DNA of 64,000 nt from Devosia sp. A16 (GTDB lineage: Bacteria > Pseudomonadota > Alphaproteobacteria > Rhizobiales > Devosiaceae), in assembly GCF_001402915.1 (NCBI RefSeq), contig NZ_CP012945.1:2519501-2583500 (forward strand), given 5' to 3'. Shown here piece by piece: positions 19,528 to 28,451 of the stretch; position 1 is the stretch's first letter; the number at the start of each line of letters is the position of its first letter. The position numbers and the translations under genes were made by a program. The notes under the pieces were generated by a model that saw only the letters and a program-made list of their open reading frames with translations, was not told the origin of the DNA and made no database searches.

Positions 19528-20320
19528 CACCGCTCCCTCTTTGCCGCCGCTTTGCCCCTTTCCGTTCCCTGCATCCGATACCCAACCTGCACGATCCGCC
19601 GCCGCGTTCATCGCCATCGTGTTAGCCCCAAATCCTGTTCTACAGCTGCCCCTTTTGGGCACAGCGCCGCCAACCTATTGCCCGCTTGCGCAGACAAACC
19701 TGTCCTGCCCGCGAACTTCGCCGCGGTTCAGTCTAACCAAACTTTCAATTGAGCCGAGCCGCTGATCGCGCCCGGACTACCGCAACGTCTTACGTGCTCG
19801 TAAGACCAACACTAATACTAATCAAACCAGACTACGAATGGAGTTTCCCCAAGACTGCCGGCCGCGTCCATGTCGCCTCAGCCACGATCTCAAAGTCAGC
19901 ATTCCTGCCAGTCATGTCGCTCGATTACTCGGTTCTGGCGCCGGGTGTTCCTGAGCGACGAGGGGCATCTTAGTGGGGGGGAATTTTCCAATCAACGGGG
20001 GTTTTTTGCCTAGAGGGGGTTGACTCGCACCCTTTGCAAAAACCTTTCCGCGGCACTTTGTCCGGGTCGAAATCCAAGGCGCTGTGACTCAAGGGGGAAT
20101 CGGGGTTTCGTGAGGTTTTTGGCGGCTTTGGAATTGTGGTAGCTGCGGCTCGAAAGCGACAATTCATTCCTGACAGGCAGATGAAATTCTCATGACGGGA
20201 CCGCGCAAAGGCCCGGAAATGCAGGCCTTTCGCCCGGGGATAACTCTACATCCAGGTGTCGCAAAGCTGTCACACTGACGCCCGCTTTCCCACGCTGTGC
20301 CACACCCGGCCATAAAAACA
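19528..20320. other. dnaA-rpsT intergenic region, candidate regulatory/origin region
   Basis: About 790 bases lie between the dnaA start and the rpsT terminator without a credible gene. It holds a perfect 8-bp inverted repeat (19787-19806), a tandem ACTAATACTAAT stretch near 19810, G-runs near 19975 and 20005-20030, and an AAAGGCC/GGCCTTT inverted repeat (20207-20230). One sequence two mismatches from the DnaA-box consensus (CGGGGATAA, near 20235) is present. I see no cluster of good DnaA boxes, so a function as oriC is only a possibility. dnaA promoters must lie here. Confidence 0.4.
19787..19806. promoter_or_regulatory. Perfect inverted repeat upstream of dnaA
   Basis: GTCTTACG-TGCT-CGTAAGAC is a perfect 8-bp inverted repeat about 260 bp upstream of the chosen dnaA start. 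Its symmetry fits a dimeric regulator site or a small hairpin. No regulator can be named. Confidence 0.4.
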
Positions 20321-20345
20321 GAAAAGCTCCCGAAAGGGAGCTCTT
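20321..20345 (-). terminator. Rho-independent terminator of rpsT
   Basis: Read on the minus strand, an AGCTCCC/GGGAGCT stem with a four-base loop is followed by TTTTC and further T-rich sequence. It lies about 50 bp after the rpsT stop codon. Confidence 0.85.
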
Positions 20346-20394
20346 CACATTCACGAAGCTGTCGTCAAACCGTCTTGACGACGGTGTGGGCCGA

Positions 20395-20661
20395 TCAGGC
20401 CTGCAGCGCCTTCACGCGGGAGTTGAGGCGGCTCACCTTGCGGGCGGCCACATTGGCGTGGACGATGCCCTTCTGGCTGGCGCGCACGATCTCGGGCTCG
20501 GCGGCCTTAAGCGCGGCAACGGCGACCGCGTGGTCACCGGCAGTGATCGCCTCTTCGACCTTGCGGACGAAGGTGCGCATGCGCGAACGGCGCGACTTGT
20601 TCACTTCGGTGCGGGCCGCGATCTTGCGCGTGGCCTTCTTGGCGGAAGCAGTATTGGCCAT
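20395..20661 (-). CDS. rpsT: 30S ribosomal protein S20
   Basis: This 88-residue, strongly basic protein starts [34 protein letters not shown]. The ATG at 20661 is preceded by AGAGGAA at good distance and gives the normal family length. A longer frame from 20682 is unlikely. It is a primary 16S rRNA-binding protein of the small subunit. It lies upstream of dnaA on the same strand, as in many alphaproteobacteria, and has its own terminator. Confidence 0.98.
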   Translation of the reverse strand: MANTASAKKATRKIAARTEVNKSRRSRMRTFVRKVEEAITAGDHAVAVAALKAAEPEIVRASQKGIVHANVAARKVSRLNSRVKALQA

Positions 20662-20834
20662 CAATTCCTCTTTGGCGCTCAACCCGCTGGCCCAGCCGAG
20701 GCCGGAATGTCCAGGGGCGATGAAATGAAATCGGCGGCATCTCGGGCCGCCAAGTTGGGCGCTGTATAGTCGCGACGAGCTGGGACGTCAACTGGATTCA
20801 CCAGCGCGGAGGGGCGGCCTCCGGGGTGGTCGAA

Positions 20835-20915
20835 CAGCGATTAGCGAGTAGCGAGAGGGGCGAGCGGCTCGATCGATCTTCCGTCCCCTATTCGACTCCC
20901 AATTCGCCATTCGCA
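20835..20915. repeat. Intergenic repeat with AGCGAGTAGCGAG / ATTCGCCATTCGC blocks (family D)
   Basis: The sequence AGCGATTAGCGAGTAGCGAG is followed by CTATTCGACTCCCAATTCGCCATTCGC in inverted sense. A second copy, in the opposite order of blocks, is at 43354-43440. It separates rpsT from mutM, where many related genomes carry an enoyl-CoA hydratase gene that is absent here. Confidence 0.6.
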
Positions 20916-20917
20916 TC

Positions 20918-21799
20918 TCAGTGCTGGCACACCGGACAGAAGAAGGTCGACCGCCCCGACTGCACGATCCGCTTGATCACCCCGCGGCAGCCTGGAGTCG
21001 GGCATGGCTCGTTCTCGCGATCGTAGACGGCAAAGCGGTGCTGGAAGTAGCCCGAGTTGCCCTCGGCATTGCGAAAATCCCGGAGCGTCGAACCCCCGGC
21101 ATCGATCGCCTCGATCAGCACGGTCCGCACGCCGTCGGCGAGGTCCTCGAGCCGCCTGGATGGCTTGCCAGACTTCAGCACCAGGGCGCGCGCCTCGACG
21201 TCGGGGCGGATATGGGCGCGATGCAGCGCCTCGCTGACATAGATATTGCCCAGCCCCGCCACCACGCGCTGGTCGAGCAGTGCCGCCTTCATCGGCGCCT
21301 TCTTGCCGACAAAGCGCTCCGCCATCTCGGCGGCGTTGAAGGCGTTGGACAGCGGCTCGGGCCCAAGCCCCTCGAGATAGGGGCTGTCGGCCTCGTGCTC
21401 GTAAAGATCGACAAAGCCGAAACGGCGGGCGTCGTTGTAGATGAGCTTCATCGCCCCATGCTCGGGGTGGGTCAGTTCCAGCACCAGGTGGTCGTGCTTC
21501 CTGTCCTCGTCGGGCTCGTAGTAGCGCGACGGCTCCTTGAACTTGAAATCCTCGAAGCGGTAGGCGCCGGTCATGCCCAGGTGGCTGAGCCAGGTCTTGC
21601 CGGTCGACAGCCGGAACAGCAGGTACTTGGCCCGCCGCCCGGTGCTCTCGATGGTCGCGCCCTCGAGCGCCTGTTTGAACCCCTCGGGAAAGGGAAAGCG
21701 CAGGTCCTTGCGGTTCAGCGTCACCTTGTCGATATGCGCGCCCGTCACATAGGGCTCGAGCCCGCGACGGACGGTTTCGACCTCTGGCAGTTCCGGCAT
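20918..21799 (-). CDS. mutM: Formamidopyrimidine-DNA glycosylase
   Basis: The 293-residue protein starts MPELPEVETVRRGLEPY, so the catalytic Pro2 and Glu3 are present after Met removal. The conserved KRRAKYLL-type segment (here GRRAKYLLF), the helix-two-turn-helix region QRVVAGLGNIYVSEALHRAHI, and the C-terminal zinc finger (CPTPGCRGVIKRIVQSGRSTFFCPVCQ) are clear. It excises 8-oxoguanine and ring-opened purines. The ATG at 21799 follows AAAGGATCC. It is divergent from ubiE. Confidence 0.97.
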   Translation of the reverse strand: MPELPEVETVRRGLEPYVTGAHIDKVTLNRKDLRFPFPEGFKQALEGATIESTGRRAKYLLFRLSTGKTWLSHLGMTGAYRFEDFKFKEPSRYYEPDEDRKHDHLVLELTHPEHGAMKLIYNDARRFGFVDLYEHEADSPYLEGLGPEPLSNAFNAAEMAERFVGKKAPMKAALLDQRVVAGLGNIYVSEALHRAHIRPDVEARALVLKSGKPSRRLEDLADGVRTVLIEAIDAGGSTLRDFRNAEGNSGYFQHRFAVYDRENEPCPTPGCRGVIKRIVQSGRSTFFCPVCQH

Positions 21800-22003
21800 G
21801 GGTGGATCCTTTCGCGGGCCACTATGTGGCCGCCCTGCGTAGCCGAAACAAGCGTCACCTGATGTCAGTGTTTGCATCGGTCGCTCGAATTCCCCCATGG
21901 CGTGATGGGTCCCGCGGGCTGGCCTTGCTCAACCATGCGCCCGTTTCCCGCATGGCATGGCGCGGCCCCATCCGCTATAACGCCGGCAATCCGGAGACAG
22001 AGC

Positions 22004-22759
22004 ATGGCCGAGACCACGCATTTCGGCGAACGAACGGTCGCCCTCGAAGACAAGCAGAGCCTCGTCAACGACGTGTTCCACCGCGTCGCCGATCGCTACG
22101 ACCTGATGAACGACCTGATGAGCGGCGGCGTGCACCGCGTCTGGAAGGACGCCATGGTGGCGCGACTGGCCCCGCCCAAGCAGGGAAGCGTGCCCTACCG
22201 CGTGCTCGACATGGCGGGCGGCACCGGCGACATCGCCGAGCGCATCGTCAATGCCTCCGTCGGCTACGCCGAAGTCACCGTCTCCGACATCAATACCGAC
22301 ATGCTGCGGGTCGGCGAGGAGCGCTCGCGGAACTGGCGCTTCCCGGCCCAGGTGAAGTTCGTCGAGGCCAACGCCGAGGCGCTGCCGTTCGAGGACGAGA
22401 GCTTCGACGCCTATACCATTGCCTTCGGCATCCGGAACGTGCCGCGCATTCCCCTGGCGCTCAAGGAAGCGCATCGCGTGCTGAAGCGTGGCGGGCGCTT
22501 TCTCTGCCTGGAGTTCAGCCAGGTCGATACCCCGGTGCTGTCCGAGGTTTACCGGGCCTTCTCCGATCGGGTGATTCCGCCGATCGGCCGTGCCGTGACC
22601 GGCGACGCACAGCCCTACCAATATCTGGTGGAATCGATCCGCAAGTTCCCCACCCCCGAGCACTTTTCGAAGCTTATTGCCGACGCGGGCTTCAAGCGCG
22701 TCACCCACACGCCGTTCACCGGCAATATCGCGGCGCTGCACGCGGCCTGGAAACTCTGA
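22004..22759 (+). CDS. ubiE: Ubiquinone/menaquinone biosynthesis C-methyltransferase UbiE
   Basis: The 251-residue SAM-dependent methyltransferase contains [25 protein letters not shown], the SAM-binding [15 protein letters not shown] and the UbiE signature [33 protein letters not shown]. It ends LHAAWKL. It methylates the benzoquinol ring during ubiquinone synthesis. The ubiB gene follows four bases after its stop, so the two are cotranscribed. The chosen ATG follows GGAGA. Confidence 0.97.
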   Translation: MAETTHFGERTVALEDKQSLVNDVFHRVADRYDLMNDLMSGGVHRVWKDAMVARLAPPKQGSVPYRVLDMAGGTGDIAERIVNASVGYAEVTVSDINTDMLRVGEERSRNWRFPAQVKFVEANAEALPFEDESFDAYTIAFGIRNVPRIPLALKEAHRVLKRGGRFLCLEFSQVDTPVLSEVYRAFSDRVIPPIGRAVTGDAQPYQYLVESIRKFPTPEHFSKLIADAGFKRVTHTPFTGNIAALHAAWKL

Positions 22760-22763
22760 CGCC

Positions 22764-24302
22764 ATGGGGCTCGCTGCCTATTTCCGCCTGGCCCGGGCCG
22801 GTTTCGTGCTGGCGCGCGAAGGCGCCCTGTCGATCTTCGACAACGACGCGCTGCCACCGGTGCTCAAGGCCGGCGTCCGCTTCGGCCGGTTGTTCGAGCG
22901 CGGCGAGGTCAGGCGCTCCGGCCGGGTCGAACGGCTGACCCGGGCGCTCAACCGGCTCGGCCCGACCTATGTCAAGCTCGGCCAGACTCTCGCCACTCGC
23001 CCCGATATCGTCGGCGACGAGGTGGCGGCGGATCTGGCGGTGTTGCAGGACAAGATGGATCCCTTCGACGACAAGCTCGTCCCGGACCTGCTTGCCGAAG
23101 CGCTGGGGCCGCGCTCGACCGAGTTCACCGACTTCTCGCCGCCGGTCGCCGCGGCCTCCATCGCGCAGGTGCACAAGGCGATGCTCACCGACGAGAGCGG
23201 CCGCCGCAGCGTGGCGGTGAAGATTCTTCGCCCCGGCATCCGCGAACGCTTCCGCGCCGACATCGAGAGCCAGTATGCCGGCGCGAGACTCGCGGAGGCG
23301 CTGGTGCCCAAGCTGAAGCGGCTGCGGCCTGTCGACGTGGTCGCAACGCTCGACCGCTCGGCGCGGATCGAACTCGACCTCCGCCTCGAGGCGGCGGCGA
23401 TCTCGGAGTTCTACGAGAATATCAAGGACGATACCGGCTTCGTCATTCCCAAGGTGATGTGGGATTTCACCTCCGACACGGTGCTCACCACCACCTGGGT
23501 CGACGGCATCCCGATCCGCGACAATGCGGCGCTCGATGCTGCCGGCGTCGACCGCAAGGCGCTGGCGAGGAACCTGCTGCAGGCCTTTCTCCGCCACACC
23601 GTGCGTGACGGCTTCTTTCATGCCGACCTCCATCCGGGGAACCTCTTCGCCGACCCCAGGACGCAGAATATCGTCGCCGTCGATTTCGGCATCATGGGTC
23701 GCATCACCCGGCGCGAGCGGCGCTTCCTCGCCGACATCCTCTATGGCTTCATCACCCGCAATTACCGGCTGATCGCCGAGCGGCATTTCGAGATCGGCTA
23801 TGTGCCGCGCACCCAGTCGATCGACGAATTCGCGCTGGCGCTGCGCGCCATCGGCGAGCCGCAGCATGGCCGGCGGGTTTCGGACATCTCGATGGCCAAG
23901 GTGCTGGGCCAGCTCTTTGCCACCACCGAGCTGTTCGAGATGCAGACCCGGCCGGAGTTGATCCTGCTGCAGAAATCCATGGTGCTGGTCGAGGGCGTGG
24001 CGCGGGCGCTCGACCCCGAACTCGACATCTGGAGCATTTCGGAGCCGATCGTCGGCGACTGGGTGCGCCGCTCCGCCGGGCCGCTCGGCCGGCTCGAGGA
24101 GCTGAAGGACCATTTCGACACCGTGGTCACCACGCTGGGCCGGCTTCCCGCCATCGTAGAGAAGGCCGAGACCGCGCTTGACGACTACGAACGCGACAAG
24201 CACTCGCCCGATCGCCGGTTCAACCGCTTCATGCTGGTATTAGGATTCTGGCTCGCGACGGCGGTGCTGCTGGTCGGCTTGTGGCGCCTGCTCGGCTTCT
24301 GA
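22764..24302 (+). CDS. ubiB: 2-polyprenylphenol 6-hydroxylase accessory kinase-like protein UbiB
   Basis: This 512-residue ABC1/ADCK-family protein has the family's signature KxGQ-type motif (YVKLGQTLATRPDIV), the Ala-rich nucleotide loop region (PPVAAASIAQVHKAML), HADLHPGN and VDFGIMG. One or two hydrophobic helices end the protein (MLVLGFWLATAVLLVGLWRLLGF), anchoring it in the membrane. It is required for ubiquinone synthesis. It is directly behind ubiE. Its last bases precede a 160-bp gap with no clear feature. Confidence 0.96.
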   Translation: MGLAAYFRLARAGFVLAREGALSIFDNDALPPVLKAGVRFGRLFERGEVRRSGRVERLTRALNRLGPTYVKLGQTLATRPDIVGDEVAADLAVLQDKMDPFDDKLVPDLLAEALGPRSTEFTDFSPPVAAASIAQVHKAMLTDESGRRSVAVKILRPGIRERFRADIESQYAGARLAEALVPKLKRLRPVDVVATLDRSARIELDLRLEAAAISEFYENIKDDTGFVIPKVMWDFTSDTVLTTTWVDGIPIRDNAALDAAGVDRKALARNLLQAFLRHTVRDGFFHADLHPGNLFADPRTQNIVAVDFGIMGRITRRERRFLADILYGFITRNYRLIAERHFEIGYVPRTQSIDEFALALRAIGEPQHGRRVSDISMAKVLGQLFATTELFEMQTRPELILLQKSMVLVEGVARALDPELDIWSISEPIVGDWVRRSAGPLGRLEELKDHFDTVVTTLGRLPAIVEKAETALDDYERDKHSPDRRFNRFMLVLGFWLATAVLLVGLWRLLGF

Positions 24303-24463
24303 TTTCTCCTCATCCTCTGAGGGCTGGCGGGGGCGACCGCCCCTGAACATTGGTTCATCAAGCGTTCATCACTGGGGCAATACCGAGGCGGCATCGGCTT
24401 GCGGCGCTTGGGACCGGCTCCTACAACGGGGGCAATGCGGCGGGCGATGTTGAGGAGAATTTC

Positions 24464-25087
24464 ATGACCTTGAAGACTGTTTCCCGGCTGGCCGGCATTA
24501 TGCTGCTGAGCGCCGGGCTCGCCGGCTGCATGGACGTCACCGCCGAGATCGACGTGCAGAGCGAGACCACTGGCAAGACCACCACCGTGATGACGGTGGC
24601 GTCCGAATTCTACCCGATGATCAAGCAGATGGCCGATGCCGGCGGCGAAAATGCCGATTCGTCCGGCGCGTTCTGCGAGGAAGAAGGCGACGTGCTGACC
24701 GAGAATGCCGATGGCAGCGGCACCTGCACCTCGATCAAGGAAGGCGACCTGGCGACGCTGACCGCCGACAGCGACGGCCCGAACTCCGACACCAGCATCA
24801 CAGTGGTGAGCCCGGGCGTGGTGCGCGTGGCCTTCAAGACCAATGAGATGTCGAGCCAGATCAGCGAAGGCGCCGGCGGCGCCGAGGATGCCCAGGCCAA
24901 GGCAATGATGAAGACCTATTTCGAGGGTCACACCGCCACCATCCGTATCAAGGGCAAGCGCATCACCGAGACCAACATGAACAAGGTTGGCGACAATACT
25001 GCCGAGATGGTGCTGAACTTCACCGACCTGCTCGACGGCAAGGCCGACCTGCCCGAAGAGCTGTTCGCGGTCGTCGATACCCGCTGA
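24464..25087 (+). CDS. Predicted lipoprotein (LppM-like fold possible)
   Basis: The 207-residue product starts at an ATG with TGAGGAGAA just upstream. The N-terminus ([22 protein letters not shown]) is a lipoprotein signal with the lipobox LAGC at about 19-22. The remainder is acidic and begins [15 protein letters not shown], a pattern found in LppM-like lipoproteins. The function is unknown. It starts a compact plus-strand set and lies only two bases before dut. Confidence 0.75.
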   Translation: MTLKTVSRLAGIMLLSAGLAGCMDVTAEIDVQSETTGKTTTVMTVASEFYPMIKQMADAGGENADSSGAFCEEEGDVLTENADGSGTCTSIKEGDLATLTADSDGPNSDTSITVVSPGVVRVAFKTNEMSSQISEGAGGAEDAQAKAMMKTYFEGHTATIRIKGKRITETNMNKVGDNTAEMVLNFTDLLDGKADLPEELFAVVDTR

Positions 25088-25089
25088 CC

Positions 25090-25548
<459 letters not shown>

Positions 25549-26247
25549 TCTTCTGGCCCTCGTCGCCGCGCCGGCTTTTGCCGGCGATGCGGCGAACTTT
25601 GCCGCCCTCGGCTTCTCCGCCGATGGCCGCTATTTCGGCTACGAGGAGTTCGGGGTGCAGGATGGCTCGGGCTTTCCCTATTCCAACATCTTCATCCTCG
25701 ACGTCGCCCAGGACAAATGGGCCGGCGGCTCGCCCTTCCGCCTGACCCTCGAGGACGAGAGCTCGACGCTGGGCGCCGTGCGGACCGAGGCGATGGCCAA
25801 GGCCGCCAAGGCGTTCTCCGATCTTGCCATCAGCGAGCCGGCGGTGATCGAGGCGCTGAACGGCGACGGCGAAGTCGGCCATGACGGCGCCGGCATCACC
25901 TTCGGCGCCCGTGGCTTCGGCATGGATCCGCCACCCAACCCGGTAACGCTGAAGATCGAGAGCTTCGAATCGACTTCGACCGTCCCCTGCGTCGAGAGCT
26001 ATGGTTTTTCGCCGCCGGTCGGCTTCGCGCTGACGCTCGAGGCGGACGGCAAGAGCACCGAGCTCCATCGCGACCAGAGCGTGCCCGCCTCGCGCAACTG
26101 TACGGTCGCCTATCGCCCCTACGGTATTGTCGCGCCGGTCAACTGGTCGTGGAACGCGCGCACCCCGGTGGCCATCATCTCGGTGTTCTCCCAGGGCTTC
26201 GAAGGGCCCGATCGCCGCTTCATCGCCATACCGGTTCCGGGGGTGAA

Positions 26248-26967
26248 GTGAGCGCCGCTCTCAGCCCCGAAGAGATCAGGCGCTACGCGCGCCACATCGT
26301 GCTGCGCGGGGTGGGCGGCGATGGCCAGCAGAAGCTGAAATCTGCGCGGGTGCTGGTGATCGGCGCGGGCGGGCTCGGCAGCCCGCTGATCGCCTACCTA
26401 GCCGCCGCCGGTGTCGGGACGCTCGGCGTCGTCGACCACGACACGGTGTCGCTCTCCAACCTGCAGCGCCAGATGATCCACCAATCGAACGGCATCGGCA
26501 CTGCCAAGGCCGAAAGCGCCGGGGCGTTCGTCGCCGGGCTCAACGCCCATGTCGAGTATATCCCGCATATCGAACGCATCACCGCCGGGAACGCCGCCCG
26601 GCTGCTGGCCGGCTACCACATGGTGATCGACGGCACCGACAATTTCGGCACGCGCCAGATCGTCGCCGAGGCGGCCGAAGCGGCAGGAATTCCTCTGGTT
26701 TCGGGTGCCGTCTCGATGTTCGACGGCCAGGTCACGGTGTTCATGCCCGGCAACCGGCAGTTCCGTGACCTCTATCCCGACACCCCCGACGAAGCCGACC
26801 TGCCGTCCTGCGAAGTGGTCGGCGTCATCGGCGCGGTCACCGGCGTCATCGGAACCTTGATGGCGATGGAAGCGATCAAGCTGATCACCGGCGTCGGCGA
26901 ACCCCTGGTCGGGCGACTGCTGCTTTACGATGGCCGCGCCGCCCGCTTTACCGAACTCACCTACTAG
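26248..26967 (+). CDS. MoeB/ThiF/HesA family adenylyltransferase
   Basis: The start is a GTG that overlaps the previous stop (GTGA), giving 239 residues. An E1-like nucleotide-binding domain is clear: RYARHIVLRGVGGDGQQKLKSARVLVIGAGGLGSP, DHDTVSLSNLQRQ, and DGTDNFGTR. Such enzymes adenylate the C-terminus of a sulfur-carrier protein for molybdopterin or thiamine synthesis. The zinc-binding CxxC of MoeB is not intact: the usual first Cys pair position reads RDLYPDTPDEADLPSC, leaving one Cys. No sulfur-carrier gene lies nearby, so the pathway is not fixed. Confidence 0.88.
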   Translation: MSAALSPEEIRRYARHIVLRGVGGDGQQKLKSARVLVIGAGGLGSPLIAYLAAAGVGTLGVVDHDTVSLSNLQRQMIHQSNGIGTAKAESAGAFVAGLNAHVEYIPHIERITAGNAARLLAGYHMVIDGTDNFGTRQIVAEAAEAAGIPLVSGAVSMFDGQVTVFMPGNRQFRDLYPDTPDEADLPSCEVVGVIGAVTGVIGTLMAMEAIKLITGVGEPLVGRLLLYDGRAARFTELTY

Positions 26968-27031
26968 AGCCGGAGGGCCGAGGGAGGCGGTGCGTGCCGG
27001 AAGTCCTCGGCTGCCCTATGGGCGCTAAGTT

Positions 27032-27143
27032 TGTCCCACCCACCGGGTCATTCCCGCGCAAGCGGGAACCTCCGTTTTCTTGGGCCTGGCGCGATCGCAA
27101 AACGGAGTTCCCCGCTTGCGCGGGGATGACACCGAGTGTGGGG
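27032..27143. repeat. Palindromic intergenic repeat (family C)
   Basis: GTCATTCCCGCGCAAGCGGGAACC at the left is mirrored by GTTCCCCGCTTGCGCGGGGATGAC at the right, each itself a hairpin, flanked by CCACC/GGTGG-type ends. A short inner repeat (CTCCGTTTT / AAAACGGAG) forms a second inverted layer. Similar elements are at 35927 and 41823. It lies between the MoeB-like gene and a convergent aldo/keto reductase. Confidence 0.8.
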
Positions 27144-27191
27144 GACTTGCAGCGCCTCGGTTCGCCACCCATTGGGGGCGAGGGCGAGCGA

Positions 27192-28223
27192 CTACCGCCC
27201 GCCTGCGATCTTGCGGTGACGCTGGTTCACCCCGCCCTTGCCATAGGGGTAGTCCGCCACCTCCGGCGCGCTGGCGTCGGTGAGTTGCTGCGCATGCTCG
27301 GCGTCGAGCCTGAGATCGGCGGCAGCGAGGTTGTCGGCCAGCTGCTCGCGGGTGCGGGCGCCGAGGATCACCGAGGTGACCGCCGGGCGGTCGGCCAGCC
27401 AGGCCAGTGCCACCTGCGCCATGGAAACCCCCAGCGCCTTGGCCACCGCTTCCACCGCCGCGATGATCCGCCAGGTCCGTTCCTGCTCGTTGCGCGGGCC
27501 ATAGGACTCCTGCCCACGATTGGGATTCTCGCCCAGTCGCGTCGCGCCGGTCGGCAACTGGTCGCGCTTGTATTTGCCGGTCAGCCAGCCGCCGCCGAGC
27601 GGCGACCAGGGCAGGAGCCCGATATCGGCGTCGAGCGCCGCGGGGACGATCTCGTGCTCGATGTCGCGGACCAGCAGATTGTAATGCGGCTGCAGCGTGA
27701 TCGGCGGGGCGAGGCCACCCGCTTTGGCGATCCAGGTTGCCTTGGTCAGCTGCCAGCCGATGAAGTTGGAAAAGCCGTAATAGCCGATCTTGCCGTTGCG
27801 GATCGCGTCGTCGAGGAACCTGAGCGTTTCCTCGAGCGGCGTCAGCGCGTCGAAGGCATGCATCTGGTAGAGGTCGATATGTTCGACCCCCAGCCGGCCC
27901 AGCGAGGCGTCGAGGGCCTGGTTGAGGTGGCGGCGCGACAGCCCCAGGTCGTTCGGCCCGCTGCCCATCGGAAAGCGCGCCTTGGTGGTGATGAGCACCT
28001 GCCTGGCCGCCTCCGGCCGGGCCTTCAGCCAGCGCCCGACGATTTCCTCCGAAGTGCCGGCCGAATAGACGTCGGCGGTATCGAGGAAATTGCCGCCCGC
28101 CGCCACATAGTCGTCCATCAGCTGGAACGACGTCGCCTCGTCCGCCTCGGCGCCGAACGTCATGGTACCCAGCGTCTGGGTGGAAACGACGGCGCCGCTA
28201 TTGCCGAGCTTGCGATACTGCAT
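27192..28223 (-). CDS. Aldo/keto reductase
   Basis: The 343-residue protein starts at an ATG after GAGGGAAA. The family core is clear: MTFGAEADEAT, FLDTADVYSAGTSEEIVG with catalytic Asp and Tyr, TTKARFPMG with Lys, and DLYQMHAFD with His. It ends with the long C-terminal loop of the AKR11/12-like group. It reduces a sugar or carbonyl substrate with NADPH, but the substrate is not shown. It is a single gene, convergent with the MoeB-like gene. Confidence 0.88.
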   Translation of the reverse strand: MQYRKLGNSGAVVSTQTLGTMTFGAEADEATSFQLMDDYVAAGGNFLDTADVYSAGTSEEIVGRWLKARPEAARQVLITTKARFPMGSGPNDLGLSRRHLNQALDASLGRLGVEHIDLYQMHAFDALTPLEETLRFLDDAIRNGKIGYYGFSNFIGWQLTKATWIAKAGGLAPPITLQPHYNLLVRDIEHEIVPAALDADIGLLPWSPLGGGWLTGKYKRDQLPTGATRLGENPNRGQESYGPRNEQERTWRIIAAVEAVAKALGVSMAQVALAWLADRPAVTSVILGARTREQLADNLAAADLRLDAEHAQQLTDASAPEVADYPYGKGGVNQRHRKIAGGR

Positions 28224-28318
28224 GATTTCCCTCGATCGATTGAATCGCTTCAAGGGAGTTCATAGTCGTCAGGCGATGAAAGGTCGAGTGAACAATGGAT
28301 GAAGGCGAAGGCGTGCTG

Positions 28319-28443
28319 ACTGAGAGAGACGGCCCCCTCCCGGCAGGTGAAGACTCGAGGCTCTGTCTACGATCGTGCCAAACGCACCGGCGGAGCACCT
28401 CCCCCCTTGTGGGGGAGGATGGGAGGGGGCCGTCTCTCTCAGT
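28319..28443. repeat. Large palindromic intergenic repeat with perfect 23-bp arms (family B)
   Basis: Bases 28319-28341 and 28421-28443 are exact inverted copies over 23 bp (core GAGACGGCCCCCTCCC). The 79-bp middle contains a second CCTCCCCCCTTGTGGGGGAGG hairpin. It lies just after the ABC-F gene stop and upstream of the aldo/keto reductase, both minus-strand genes. Confidence 0.85.
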
Positions 28444-28451
28444 CCGCCCCC

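Noticed and set aside
19663-20320. A definite oriC call
   Set aside because: Only one degenerate DnaA-box-like sequence was seen, with no AT-rich unwinding element beside a box cluster.
27032-27172. Small protein frame reading VIPAQAGN-like sequence
   Set aside because: It is translated from a family C palindromic repeat; such frames are well-known artefacts.
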